Shown here: positions 10,943 through 21,881 of the stretch, in pieces | Layout: the number at the start of each line of letters is the position of its first letter | Numbering within the stretch: the first letter of the stretch is position 1 | The notes under the pieces: generated by a model | What the model was told of the DNA's origin: nothing | What the model saw: the letters and a program-made list of their open reading frames with translations, nothing else | The model's database searches: none | Source: Pyricularia pennisetigena | Taxonomy: Eukaryota; Ascomycota; Sordariomycetes; Magnaporthales; Pyriculariaceae | Direction: 5' to 3' | DNA length: 64,000 nucleotides | Assembly (NCBI RefSeq): GCF_004337985.1 | Contig: NC_043744.1 | Coordinates: forward strand, 3,372,285 to 3,436,284 | Translations under genes and position numbers: made by a program

Positions 10943-12380
10943 TTATTTCTCGAAATAGAACTGGCCCAAACGATCGCCAGAGGTTCCAGCGGACTCCAAA
11001 ACTGGTCCGCTGCCTCCAACTCGCGAATCTTCTTCGTTTAACCGTTGGAATATGCGCTCGGCAGCTTCTCGCGACGTGGGTGACGTCGGTTGATGTGTTT
11101 GCTGCAGAGTCTGCTGGCGATGTGATAGGTCACCATGCTGCTGCGACTGCGAGATAGGCAAAGGACTGCGTGTGGAAGTGTCGACGAAAACGTCATCGTC
11201 ACCAGGAGCAACGCCCGTTTTTGCAGCTCCGTCTGTAGCAACTCCACCGACCATTCTTGCATCTTGCCGCTCCTGAGCAGCCGACGCAGCAAGGGGCATG
11301 TCGCTAACACCGGCATCCGGTAGAGCGACCTGTCTGACAGTGTCCCTCCTGGCGGCAGGGGCGGTTGACGTGGACCCAGATCCCGCAGTCGCGGTGGTTG
11401 AAGCAGCCACGCCACCGGCGGCGCTGGTATCGCTGATGCCTGAACTGCTGCGCTCAAGCTGCCATCGCGCAAACGCCATAGCGCCCGCCGAACTGGTGCC
11501 TGGCACCGGCCTGCGCTGGTAGATGGGTCCACTGACTGTGCTGCCGGCGCCCTCGCCAAAGCCGACCAAACTCGCGTTGCCGTCATCGCTCATTCGGTCG
11601 TCGAAGCCGCCAACAGAGCGAGTCGCGAGATCTTCATCCATCGGGTCGAGCGCCTCGCTCCTGGCTCCCCCGCCGCCAATGGCGCTGCGCGACCCACCCC
11701 CACCAATGCTGCTTATGCCGCCCCCGACGCTGACCGAGTCGTTTGTGCGGAAGTTGGTATCCATGCTACGCATATCCTCGTCTTCCACATCGTCCATCAT
11801 TTCCCGGTCGCCTCCGTCAAGGGTACGTCCGTCTCCGCTCGATGTTGCTGAGGCCGTGCCGACGGTGCTCATCTTAGTCGAGGCAACCGGCTGGCCGTTG
11901 GCGTCGAAATATGCAGGCGCAGTCGGTGCGTTCTGCCCAAAGTTGCCGGAGGTGGGTGTTGTTTGGGCGTTTGGATTCGGGCCGCCACGCAGAGCAGTGA
12001 GGTTAGAGAGCCCAGCGAGGCGCGAGATGCGGTCGGCACGCTCAGCCTCAAGACTGTTTGTTGAGGCCTGGGATTGGTGTCCGCGATGGGGTCCGTTATG
12101 CTGGGCGTGGCCGCGGTGGCCGTCTTTGATGGCCGTTGTGGAAAGCGTAGAAAGGGAGGTTGTAGTACTCGTTGGCGTGCCACTAGTAGGCAAAAGCTTA
12201 GCTCGCTGCGCTCCGGTGCAAACAACGGCGGCATGCCGGGTGTGAAACGGGAAAGCCAACCAAACAGAATACTCACGGCATATCAGAGGGCGTATCGGGG
12301 TTGGATGGCGGCGGTTGTGGGATGTTGATCAGCATTGGATGTGCCGCTTGCGAGGGCTGCTGCATCTTGGTCGTTTCCAT
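10943..12380 (-). CDS. Conserved fungal low-complexity protein, function unknown
   Basis: Exons are 12380-12277 and 12182-10943 (447 aa), joined across a 94-nt intron (GTGAGT...CTAG) so that the frame reads SDMPGTPTSTTTSLSTLST. The start METTKMQQPSQAAHPM is the first ATG of a continuous coding exon. The protein is mostly disordered: a Pro/Ser/Thr N-terminus, a short probably helical stretch (LEAERADRISRLAGLSNL), Gly-rich and Asp/Met-rich acidic segments (DDVEDEDMRSMD), then MSDDGNASLVGFGEGAG and a Gln-rich C-terminus with REAAERIFQRLNEE. The short conserved-looking islands amid disorder suggest a regulatory or scaffold protein. No catalytic domain is seen, and a function is not proposed. Confidence 0.8.
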
Positions 12381-13401
12381 TGCGCCGAATAGCTCTTGCT
12401 TGTCTCGCCGATCAAATTATTCGAGGTCTGGTCGCAGGATCACTCTGATAAAACCAATTAACCAACTTTTAGTGCTAGTTTCAGTAAGTTTCCTAGGTGA
12501 CTTGCGATATCGGTAGAGTGGTGACTTTTGGGACGAAGAGATTACAAGTTACGATGCTCGGTTGAGTGATCTCCAGCTTGGGACACGACGAGATGGAAAT
12601 GCGTGGGGAAGAAAGCGTCACCAAGAGCAGGTGGGGCTTTTCAAGGTTGGCTGGAGCAGGCAGCCAACGGGAATAGAAGGTGACAACCTGGGGGATGATG
12701 CCACACACGTGATCTTGTGGGCAGCACTAACAAAGCAACAGGAAAAAGCTGAAAGCAATCAGATGAAGTGATGTAAGGTGTTTAAGGCCATGATGGCTAC
12801 AATTGATGCTCGTCCAGACGTGAGCTTCGAATGCTTGAGCTGCAACCCTGTTAGCGCCTCACGAATAAGAGAGCCGTATTGCATGAATGTTAATGTTGGG
12901 CAGGTTATCGTCGCCCAAATAACTCAATGCATCTCGCCGCAATGCGACAAAAAGGACGCGACATGATTTGATTGATTGCTACCTCCAAGTCTCCCTGGCC
13001 AGATACGTAGGGACCTGGGTACGTGCCTATCCACAAAGTATGACAAGGAGAAGTTGGTATGACGTAATCGTACTCCCCCAGCTCCAATTTTTGGCTGCTC
13101 CTGGCTGCATCTTTGGAGCTCCGCCAACCCCACAATCAGAGCAGCGCGAATCGTCCGTCAGTGGCATTTTGCTCATGGCTTTTGTCGTGTAGCACACGAT
13201 TTCTTGCAATCTTTTTTTTATTTTTGTTCTTGTTTGCTTTTCCTTCGTTGCTACTCCCAAGAAAACATTCCTGGGTAGGAACCTAAGCTGCGAAAGTAGT
13301 GCATTTCCATCGAACCGCGTTCCACCTGAATGCCCTCAGACTCTGGTTGCTGAGTTGGTTGACAAAAACCCTTGATCTCTTCCCAAGTGACCTTCCCGCC
13401 A
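12381..13401. other. Intergenic region
   Basis: Upstream region of the 10943-12380 gene and downstream region of the Dabb gene. Several 60-77-codon frames on both strands overlap one another and show no recognisable domain. No RNA gene was recognised. Confidence 0.45.
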
Positions 13402-13929
13402 TCAAAAGACCCCAGGAGTAAAGTCGATAACCTGCACCTTTGATGCAATTCCCAGGCTGCCGACGAGCTCTAGATGCGCGGGATCCTTCTGGTTGTAATA
13501 ATCCCGATCTTCCGCATTCTCGAACTCGCAGACGAAGGCGTATTTAATTCCGCCCTATATCGTCCCAACAGTGTCAGTCCCGAAGTCGACATTATAGATG
13601 GCTGCTGGTTTTTTTTTTTTTTTGTTCTAGAATAAGAGTGACGGCTTAAAGGGCTGGACGATAACATACATTGAGGCCTACTGGACTGTTATCGACGCCT
13701 CCCACCGCCGACTTGATGTATGGCTTGTTCGTTGTCGGGTGGATGCACTTGTCCTTTAACGCCAGCATTCCCTTGCAGACCTATATCCCGGAAATCAAGT
13801 GCCACTGTCAGCATTCGTTGACAAAGCCAGCTCAGTAGTGTCCTGTGTGACACGGAGGCTTACGCTGTCGACCTCCCCCGCCGTTGCGGAGTCCTTGAAG
13901 GAGAACAGCACAACATGAACGACGGTCAT
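13402..13929 (-). CDS. Stress-responsive A/B barrel (Dabb) domain protein
   Basis: Three short exons, 13929-13864, 13780-13670 and 13554-13402, encode 109 aa; both introns (83 and 115 nt) are phase 0. The protein begins MTVVHVVLFSFKD, the classic first strand of the Dabb ferredoxin-like barrel, continues with VCKGMLALKDKCIHP and NGGIKYAFVCEFEN, and has the typical YNQKDPAHLEL segment before the last strand. Length matches single-domain Dabb proteins, which dimerise; members range from plant stress proteins to small polyketide cyclases. The substrate is unknown. No ORF longer than about 65 codons marks this gene, so a scan of long open frames misses it. Intron 2 contains a long A/T run. Confidence 0.85.
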
Positions 13930-14562
13930 TGTTACTTTTTAAAGAGTGTTTTGGAGTGTAATGATAAAGAAGTTGGTAAGAAGATGAATGGTGAGCGTCC
14001 TGTTGGACAGAGCAGTAGTTACCTATGGAGCAGCTTATCTCATTTTATACCATTGGTGCCACATTGCCACTCTGTGCTGGACCAGATCCAGACGGGGTCA
14101 TCAATGCTTTCCACTTTACTCGCTTGACACCAATGGCCCAACCATTGCGCCGAGGCATCCGTCAGACATGAATGCAATCAAGGAGAATCGTGTTCCGTCA
14201 AAGTGATTCAGATAAGTGATGCTTTTAAATGTGTTTTGATACAGTTGCTACTATTTCATCTTCGAAAACATATACCGTAAAGTCCTGATCCACCGTAATC
14301 CCTGAGCCAGCCTAAAGTCCAACGCCAGTAGAGCCTGTCTACACCGTCGAAAAGCACTACGCGGACATCGAAAGGCGGGAGAGGATGAGAAAGGAAGTAA
14401 TGAAACCTTCGGTGGCAGATATGGTAAATATGATGGCACCTTCATGGCCGAACAAAAAAATTTGACCTCCGCGCGGACCCCCAAGGATCCACAAAACAAC
14501 TACCAAACAAGAATCAACGCGGGACGACGCTCCATATGGAACGCCTCACGTCAGCGCGACAA
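13930..14562. other. Intergenic region
   Basis: Promoter side of the Dabb gene and 3' side of the Myb-type gene. Small frames at 13915-14206 lack any supporting feature. Nothing else is recognised. Confidence 0.45.
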
Positions 14563-17500
14563 TCACTGCTCGGTCGTCATTTGATTGGGTAACTGGGCTG
14601 GAATATCCTCCATGTCCGAGTCCTCGTCGCTCAATTGCGCCAGCCTTCTGCGTTCGGCCTCACTTTCGTTTTCTTCAGACTCGGCCCGCTGGAGCGGAAG
14701 CTGGTCTTGAGCAAGTTCCATCTGTCGCCGGTGCGCCTCCTCATCCTGAGTGCTCATAACGCCAACATCATCGGTATGGTCGGCATTTGGCTGAGAAGAC
14801 TCGCCATGTGCACTCTCAATGTCGTCGTACACGCTCAAAGTCGCCTGGTTATGTGTACGCGAAAACGGAGTTCGAGGTTTCCTTGTCTTCTTGAGGGTAC
14901 TGGGAGTCGCCACCGCTGCAGATTTGCGCTTCCTAAACTTGCTTGCCGCGAAAACAGACGAGTTGTCTGACACAGTCGAATTTGCGCGCAGGGGAGCCAC
15001 CTCAAGCCTATCGTCTTCGACGTCTTCCACTTCATCGTCCTGCACTGCATTGCCAGAGACGCTTTTCGACCGATCAGGCTGATCTAAATCAACGCTTTCC
15101 GTCTCCATGCGGTCTTCATCTGCAAACTCTTGAGAGTCGCCACTGAGGATCTGGCTATCGACCACTAAGCCGCTGGCAGAATCGCCTGCTGGGTCGGGTT
15201 GTGATCTTTCGGGTGAGGCCGGCACTTCGGGAGAAGCAGACCTCTGACCTTTGTCGCCCGAATCGTCTTCATCGTCGTCATCGTTCACAAACTGGGCACT
15301 TTTGTATTTCCCTGGTGTCTCTGGCTTGGTAGAGGCGCTGAGACGTCGACCATTGCTTTGGACACCATCTCCCGATTTTCGCTTCCTTGCTCTTTTAGCC
15401 GCTGGCACAAAGCTCTCATCAGCCCCTTGGGTGGCGCCATCGGCCTCTCCTTGGTCATACGGCTGCTCGTCCTGAACACCGTTGTACGAAGCTTCCTGCT
15501 TGTCCTTGGCCTTGCGTTTCCACCTGGTTGGGGTGCCATTTGCAGAATCTGTACCGCCCGCCGCCTTCAATGCTTCGAACTGGTTCTTGGGAGCAGTAAC
15601 TCGCGGAGTACGGTAGGTTTTTCTAGCGGATGGGCCAACGTCAAGGAGAGATACTTCGGCCTCATTGTCAACGTCGCTGTCACCAAGCTCAACGAGTACA
15701 TTGTCCTTTTTGTACTGTTCAATCAACGCGTCCGCCACAGCGAGAGTGCTCATTGAGCCTTGACCCTCGACTGTCTGCCGTAGGCGGGCCCACATAACGC
15801 GGAGAGTGTTCCGACTCCATTGCTTGCGAAATTTGCTGGTGCCAATCTTACTCCACACGATGTTGTCGTCCAGCTCAACGTTGGTTTTGCGCACTGCTTC
15901 TATGAGTCGCAACTTGTCCTCGGGTTTCATCTTTCGCAGGTCCGATCGAGTTTTCTCTAGAACTTCAGTGATCCTATCGCCTCCGTTCTGGATGGTTCCA
16001 TCGCTCGCGACACGTTGACGCTCCCGGAGCAAGGCCCATTTCTCGCGACACTGCTTGGCTGACCGTGTACGATCCATTCCCTGGCTGATGCCCTCCCATG
16101 CTATATCCCGTTCGGCAGACTCCTGACTGTCATCCTGGTTGCCATGAGCTCGTGACTGTTTGATGATGTCGATGGCTTCGACCACCAGGTCAACGAGCCT
16201 CGCTTCTTCCTCCTGATTCCAAAAGTCTGCTTTTTTCTTGTCGCCGCACACAGTGTAGTTTCTCCAGCGGTCGCGGATGTCGAGTGGACTACGGTTTATC
16301 AGCGCACCAATCTCAGACCACCTCGGGCCCTTGAGCTCGACCAACCGACGGAGCTCTTCGTCCTCTTCTTTTGTGAAAACTTGTCGGCCAATGAAATTAT
16401 GGAAGAGTTTCCTTGTACGATAGTTGATGATCCGCGGAGGTCTCCTTGGTAAAGAAGCATGTACCTTCTCCCAGAGGAGCCTGTGTTTCTCGGTGCCTTT
16501 ACGGCTTGGGTCCTCATGAATCATCTCGTTGACTTCAAACTGCGACATTCCCTGCTCGCTGCGAAATTCCTCGACAGCTTCTTGGATCTTTGCATTCTCT
16601 TCCGCACTAAGAGCTCCCTTTGCCCAGTCTTTCTGAACCTTGGCCTTCTTGCCGCTTCCACCAGTGTTCGAGCTGGAGGGACCCTCTCCGACATCAGTCT
16701 GTGTCTTGGGCCTCCTCCTAGACGCCCGCTCGGTCCGATTTCGTACGGCTGGAGAAGTAGCGTCCTGGCCAGGGAGCTCTGCAAGGTTCCCGACTACCTC
16801 TGCAGCTTGTCGATCCAGATAAGATATTTTGCTCTTGCGTCTGCCGACAGATTGAGTACCTGGGAAGGGTGTTGGTGTTTCTGGCGCTGTCTGGTCTCCA
16901 GAAGGTGGAGGTATGTTCTCATTCGTCATAATGTGTGGCGTCTCCTCGGTCTGGGCTAAGCCGTCTTGGACCTGGTACCCCTGGTTGACTGCACCATCTT
17001 CAGCCATCTCGTGCTGCCCTGAATTGTGAGCAGTCGAAAATGCATCTGGCCCTGGGGTTGGATTACGATTTGGATAGGTGGTCTCACTGGTTTCTTGGTG
17101 ATGCAGACCCATATTGTTCCCTGTGGCCAGTATTTCCTGGGCTCCTTGTCCATTCTGCTGCTCGCAATGCGAAGAATCCAGTGCTGCAAGTGACGGGTCA
17201 AGAGCAAGGTCAGAGACAACTTGGGAACCAGCAACCATTGCTTGAATCGCTCCATTAGACAATTCTGAAATCGGGTTGCTCGCAATTCCATCAAAAGATC
17301 TTCCATGGTGAGCCTCTTGCGCCGTATCCAGACCAAGCAACTGCTGCTCTTGTGGGGCGTCCATCATCTCGTTATCAGCCTCCACAGACTGGGAGACATA
17401 CATTAATGCATCGCCGTTTTCCAGCTCGGTTGGGTCGTGTCTCTTCGACTTTTTCTTGCGACTGTCTTTGCCACTGCTCCCCGATGCCTTGCGCTTGCGC

Positions 17501-18393
17501 TTAGGTCCCACTTCTGGGGTTTCCTGACCAAAAATGCTCGCTATCGCTCCCTCGCCGACAGTAGCCAAGTGATCCAGGCTGTGGTCTCCGTTGACAGAAA
17601 ATGTCAGGCCATTAATGCTTGCCGGTTCATCGAAATTACTGTTTGTCTGGGGCGTGGGCGTAGAAGGTATCACTGAGGCGGTAGGTGGTGGCGGCATAGA
17701 CTGCATCGCAACATCCGAGTGGGACAATTCCAATGCGCTAGGCTCGGTGCTCATCACGCTCTGGTCGTGTTCGTCCATCGCTTCTGGCAAGTCCCCGGCA
17801 GCCAAGGCAGCTTTGCGTGCCTCCCTGCGCGCTCTCCTCAGAGCTTTCCGCTCCGCTTTGGTCAACAAGGAGGGGGCAGTCTGCGCAGCCCCGGTCCCTC
17901 CCGGCGTACCTGTGGGCGCCAAATTCGCAGACGCAGAGCTTGGACGGCCGTCAGACGATGCTATCGAGCTCCTCGACTTCCGGCTCTTCTTGGACTTTTT
18001 CGAAGAGCCAATGAGTGGCGTGGACGCTTGGGGTGGCAATGGCTCAGTCGCTGGAGGTGGCGAAGGTGGGCGCACCCTGTTTGGACTGCTCAGGGTAGGT
18101 ATGCCGTCCCGGAACTCAGGGTCCGAAGCCGGTGGTGGACGGGGAGAAAACGGGTCCCTGCTTGGTAGCTGTGCGGGTGGACGGTCGTATGTCGATTGAA
18201 ACTGTGTACCGGCTTGACCTTCGACTTTTAAGCTGGAAACCGGCCCAGTGTCGTCCCCGAGAGCTTCTCCGTCGAGATCGCCGTCGTCAGCGTAGCGGCC
18301 GGTGCCGATTGGTGGGGTAGATTCCCGAGATCGCGAGCGCGAGCTCTCGACCGTATCGGCGGCGCCTTGTGGCTTGCTCACTTCATTCCCCAT
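14563..18393 (-). CDS. Reb1/TTF1-type Myb DNA-binding protein (putative rDNA termination factor)
   Basis: A single exon of 1276 codons. The family (yeast Reb1/Nsi1, mammalian TTF1) binds DNA, arrests RNA polymerase I at rDNA terminators and can block replication forks. The DNA-binding region is central. A helical lead-in (GALSAEENAKIQEAVEEF, about residues 590-660) is followed by a Myb repeat starting FTKEEDEELRRLVELKG and ending RDRWRNY (about 668-718), and by a second, longer repeat with NQEEEARLVDLVVEAI and SAKQCREKWALL. A further Trp-rich helix (NTLRVMWARLRQ) lies near 860. Long acidic, Ser-rich and Lys-rich disordered arms flank it, with basic nuclear-localisation-like clusters (PKRKRKASG, SRKKKSKRHD). 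The first residues, MGNEVSKP, fit an N-myristoylation signal, which is odd for a nuclear factor. Confidence 0.88.
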   Translation of the reverse strand: MGNEVSKPQGAADTVESSRSRSRESTPPIGTGRYADDGDLDGEALGDDTGPVSSLKVEGQAGTQFQSTYDRPPAQLPSRDPFSPRPPPASDPEFRDGIPTLSSPNRVRPPSPPPATEPLPPQASTPLIGSSKKSKKSRKSRSSIASSDGRPSSASANLAPTGTPGGTGAAQTAPSLLTKAERKALRRARREARKAALAAGDLPEAMDEHDQSVMSTEPSALELSHSDVAMQSMPPPPTASVIPSTPTPQTNSNFDEPASINGLTFSVNGDHSLDHLATVGEGAIASIFGQETPEVGPKRKRKASGSSGKDSRKKKSKRHDPTELENGDALMYVSQSVEADNEMMDAPQEQQLLGLDTAQEAHHGRSFDGIASNPISELSNGAIQAMVAGSQVVSDLALDPSLAALDSSHCEQQNGQGAQEILATGNNMGLHHQETSETTYPNRNPTPGPDAFSTAHNSGQHEMAEDGAVNQGYQVQDGLAQTEETPHIMTNENIPPPSGDQTAPETPTPFPGTQSVGRRKSKISYLDRQAAEVVGNLAELPGQDATSPAVRNRTERASRRRPKTQTDVGEGPSSSNTGGSGKKAKVQKDWAKGALSAEENAKIQEAVEEFRSEQGMSQFEVNEMIHEDPSRKGTEKHRLLWEKVHASLPRRPPRIINYRTRKLFHNFIGRQVFTKEEDEELRRLVELKGPRWSEIGALINRSPLDIRDRWRNYTVCGDKKKADFWNQEEEARLVDLVVEAIDIIKQSRAHGNQDDSQESAERDIAWEGISQGMDRTRSAKQCREKWALLRERQRVASDGTIQNGGDRITEVLEKTRSDLRKMKPEDKLRLIEAVRKTNVELDDNIVWSKIGTSKFRKQWSRNTLRVMWARLRQTVEGQGSMSTLAVADALIEQYKKDNVLVELGDSDVDNEAEVSLLDVGPSARKTYRTPRVTAPKNQFEALKAAGGTDSANGTPTRWKRKAKDKQEASYNGVQDEQPYDQGEADGATQGADESFVPAAKRARKRKSGDGVQSNGRRLSASTKPETPGKYKSAQFVNDDDDEDDSGDKGQRSASPEVPASPERSQPDPAGDSASGLVVDSQILSGDSQEFADEDRMETESVDLDQPDRSKSVSGNAVQDDEVEDVEDDRLEVAPLRANSTVSDNSSVFAASKFRKRKSAAVATPSTLKKTRKPRTPFSRTHNQATLSVYDDIESAHGESSQPNADHTDDVGVMSTQDEEAHRRQMELAQDQLPLQRAESEENESEAERRRLAQLSDEDSDMEDIPAQLPNQMTTEQ

Positions 18394-19379
18394 CTAAAGG
18401 ACGTTGCAAATCAACCTCGGCATCTAAAAAAAAAAGGGGTTTCATAGAGGTCGCTTTCCCGGCAGTGCCCTTATTTCGACTGCCGAGATCTTTTCGTTAA
18501 AAGCTTGAGGTGCTGGATCAAGCAAGGTACTGGAGTGGTGAAGGGTAGGTGTGAAGAAACTCAAGTTTGAAAAGTAGTCGCCATTCATTTGTGGAGTAGA
18601 ACCTAGAAGGCGGTCAAAAACTGAAATTTTTCTGCCGGACCCGACACGCGACGCGCTTCCCCGCGGCTTCGCAGGCGCTGTATGTTCCAGGAGTGCAGTA
18701 ACAAATTGATGGCAATTAACCGTCTTCGATCCTCAACATACAAACGTCCGTTTTCTATCCTATTTTTTTATTGACGTCATCGCTACCCAGTGAAAATTTG
18801 TTGCATTTCCTACGTGTCTATATAGTTCAACTCTCAAACAATTCAGGTCAGGTGAAACGCTGTGAAGAGAAAGGGAGATCACGCGAAAGGGAAACTTTTT
18901 GACTGTTTAAATTAAATTAGAAGTGAATATCCTACATTGAGGCCATTGGTGAACCAGACCTGGCCTCCTGGATGCAATATTAATTAGAAGAAGAAGAAAA
19001 TAAGAAGAAAAAAAATCAAGCAAGAAATACCAAAAGCTCATATCCATCGCATTTGCGACTCGTCGCAAAAGGTTGATGTGGATGAAACGCACACAAATAC
19101 GAGCCTAGCCCTTCCCTTGAATAGCAATCCCGAAGAAGATTCTAATAACCAGCGAGAGAAAACGAAAAAGAAGGGGAAGGAAAAAGAAAAAGCAAAACAT
19201 GTTTGTCAGAGCACAAACACCCTTAAGAGCTTCATCGATCATGCCGTCATTTTTTTTGTCCCCTCTTCAACCCTGGTGAATTCATGTCCGCGTTTGAAGA
19301 ACAATCGCCGAGGAATCGGTTGTTGTTCTGGATGCGCACGCCACACTGAAGACCCCTGGCACTCCGAAAGTTCACCTAA
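18394..19379. other. Intergenic region
   Basis: Upstream region of the Myb-type gene. The segment around 18961-19200 is purine-rich on the plus strand (AAG/GAA repeats). The plus-strand ORF at 19078-19470 runs into the antisense of the next gene and is not supported. Confidence 0.5.
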
Positions 19380-21881
19380 TCATACTCTCAGCCGGGAGCG
19401 GGACAAGTCCTGCCGCAGCCGCCGCAGCTCGCTCGGCGATGAGCTGTTGAGCCCAACAGCGTCCTGGTAGTCGTCGTCTTCGTCGTTCTGTGAAGCCGCC
19501 AGCACCACGCTCATGGGTATTTTGGGCGGCGTTCTCGTCGGCGCCGCATGCAGTTCGGGAGCATGCTGCTGCGCATGCCTCCGAATGTTTGGCATCGATC
19601 TCATCGGTCGCGATCCGTGATCCCTAGATGAGCTAAAGATGCGCATCGGGGACGCAGGCTGTTCGAGCTGGGAGTGCATGCGGCCATGATGTCCTTCAGG
19701 CATCTTCGGCGGCTGAGCGGCCACTTTCGTCGTCCCTTCCATCGCCGCTATGCTCTTGGGATGTCGTAGACTATTGAGATGAGACAGATTTGGCGGCGAC
19801 TTGGCCTTTGGGGATTGCTTTTGTTTGGGCGACCTGGCGACTTCTTTCCTCTGCTCCCTCATGGCCAAACTGCTTTTTGTTCTCTTGAAGCGTAGTGTCT
19901 GCTTGAATCTTGAGAAGAATCCACGTTCTTTCTCGTTCTGGACATCATCCTTTTCTTGACCAGCAATCCTAGGGGGCGAATCAGCACTGACTCTGGGCAA
20001 CTGTCTGGACCTTGATGCTGTATCTAGGTGACTGGTTGTTCTTGTAGTCTCGTCAGCTCGAACGCTGGCTTTGGCCTTGGCGATGGTCATTTCCCATTCT
20101 ATTCGCTGGAGCTCTCTCATCCGCAGCCTTTTCTTTTCTTCGTCGCTCCTCTCTTCGGCCGCCTTCCTCGTGCTCTCGGTGAGCAGCTGCTGTCGTCGAT
20201 CTGTTGATCTTTCCAAAGTCTTGGGCGTCTGGTTTGTGATCTTCCCCTGGTGGCTGGGTGGTCCGCCCGCTGAACTGACACGTGGAGGTGCAAACACATC
20301 AGCAATGTGCTGGGAGACGACTGTCGAATACTCGTTGATGATGCCACAGGTCTTTGTACGTGCCATGGGAGATTCGGCGTTTCCATGTTGACGCGCAGTT
20401 TTTGAGAACTCCGTCAGCCTTCCTGGGGATGAAGCTGAGCTTTTTATCGAGGCTCCGCCAGGACTCCTGGCTGCGCTGACAGCGATCGAGCGGTGTACAT
20501 GCTCGGCATATAGCAGCTTTCTTGCGTGATTGAGCTGGGCTTTGTGTCTCACGATGTGCAGATGCGAAAGGCTGTCGTAGGTGTCTCCGCTGCTGTTCGT
20601 TGCTCCGCTCCTATCTTCGACAGAGACTCTTGAGCCGTTATGGCTCGGCGTCGCTGGAGGATGAAGAAGCCCAAATGGAATTGTGTACGGCTCCTCGAGG
20701 TTATGGCACGGTTCAGGCTCATGATGCGGTGTTTCGGGAGGGGTGTCCACCTCTATTATCGGTGCATTGCGTGCTGGGGGTGGTATCTTTCTGGTCAAAG
20801 TCTTAGTCCTGACGGATGATTCACTGGACTGGCGAACATGACACAGGAACTTTTTGCTGGGTTGCGGGATTCGAGTAGGAGACTCCTGGCGGGGCTGTGG
20901 GTTGTTAACACCTTCCATCGAATACAGGGACGAAGGTGGTCGAGGCGTGAACGCCCACTGTGGTGCGGTCCAGCCGTCTTTTGCATCCCCCAGCTTGGCG
21001 TTATCGAAAGGATCGAGGGGCTGTGGAATCTTGCTTATATGCCGCCTGGAACGGCGGTCTTCATCATCGCTCATCTCGTCGCGAACCGATCCTGGGATTG
21101 GACTCAGGCTGATGTCGTATGACGGACGCCGAAGATCTCGCACAGGTTTTGGCGGCTGAAGGCAAGAAGTAGGTGCTGGTTTGCTATTTTGTGGACGCGA
21201 AGAAGACCTGGCAGGCATTGGAGGTGGTCGTAAAGATGACTTAACGGGCATTGGAGGTGGTGCAGCATCTTCGGGTTCAGGAGCCCTCTAGGCCGCCTGG
21301 ACCGCCCGCAGCTGCTGCTCCAAAGATGCCTTTGGCGGTGGGGGTGCGAGTGCTGAGGCTGCAGGTGTCTTTGGGGTTCGAGTCAACGGTGTCATGCTAC
21401 CCGTTGTTGCGAACGCGACGTTTTCCGCTGCCCCATCTCGGCGCTCTTCCCTCTTCTTCGCCATAGCCTTGGCAATCTGCTCGCGTCTCACCATGTCTGC
21501 GGCCAGAGAAGCTCGCGGCGTCTTGGGATTGTCGAACAGATCCTGAACCGAGCGGATTTCACCGGCGACGAGATCTGGCGTGGCACTGCGCCCGTCGCGA
21601 AACCCAGGCTCCGAGGTCATTCTACGCACGGTCTGAAGTGGCCGTGGCCAAAGAAGCCTGCTGCTGCATCTTCTCTTCGGCGTGATGGAGGGCAGTTTGT
21701 CGAAAAATCCCTTGGCCGACTTCTGAGAGTCGGCTTGGCTTCCATTTTGCGGCAGGTGGAGCGCAGGATGAACATCGCGCGAGGATGAACGGGCAAATGT
21801 AAAAGAAATTCTTGACGAAGACGACGTAGCAGTGGTGCACGAGGATGAAAATGATCCGTGGGCGTTTCTTTCGACTGTCAT
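19380..21881 (-). CDS. Disordered Ser/Pro/Arg-rich protein interrupted by one in-frame TAG
   Basis: The same frame is open from 21881 to 19380 (833 codons) except for a single TAG at 21290-21288. It separates a 197-codon N-terminal part, ending SLEQQLRAVQAA, from a long C-terminal part; the first ATG after the stop is 12 codons on. Sequence character is the same on both sides (Pro/Ala-rich, PPPP tracts). No intron with canonical signals that removes the TAG and keeps frame was found. The protein is largely disordered, with a basic helix (MVRREQIAKAMAKKREERR) and a conserved-looking helix in the C-terminal part (RMRELQRIEWEMTIAKAKA, about residues 380-400 of that part). No domain is recognised. 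The TAG may be a real truncating mutation, a base-call error, or the boundary of two gene models. Confidence 0.65.
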
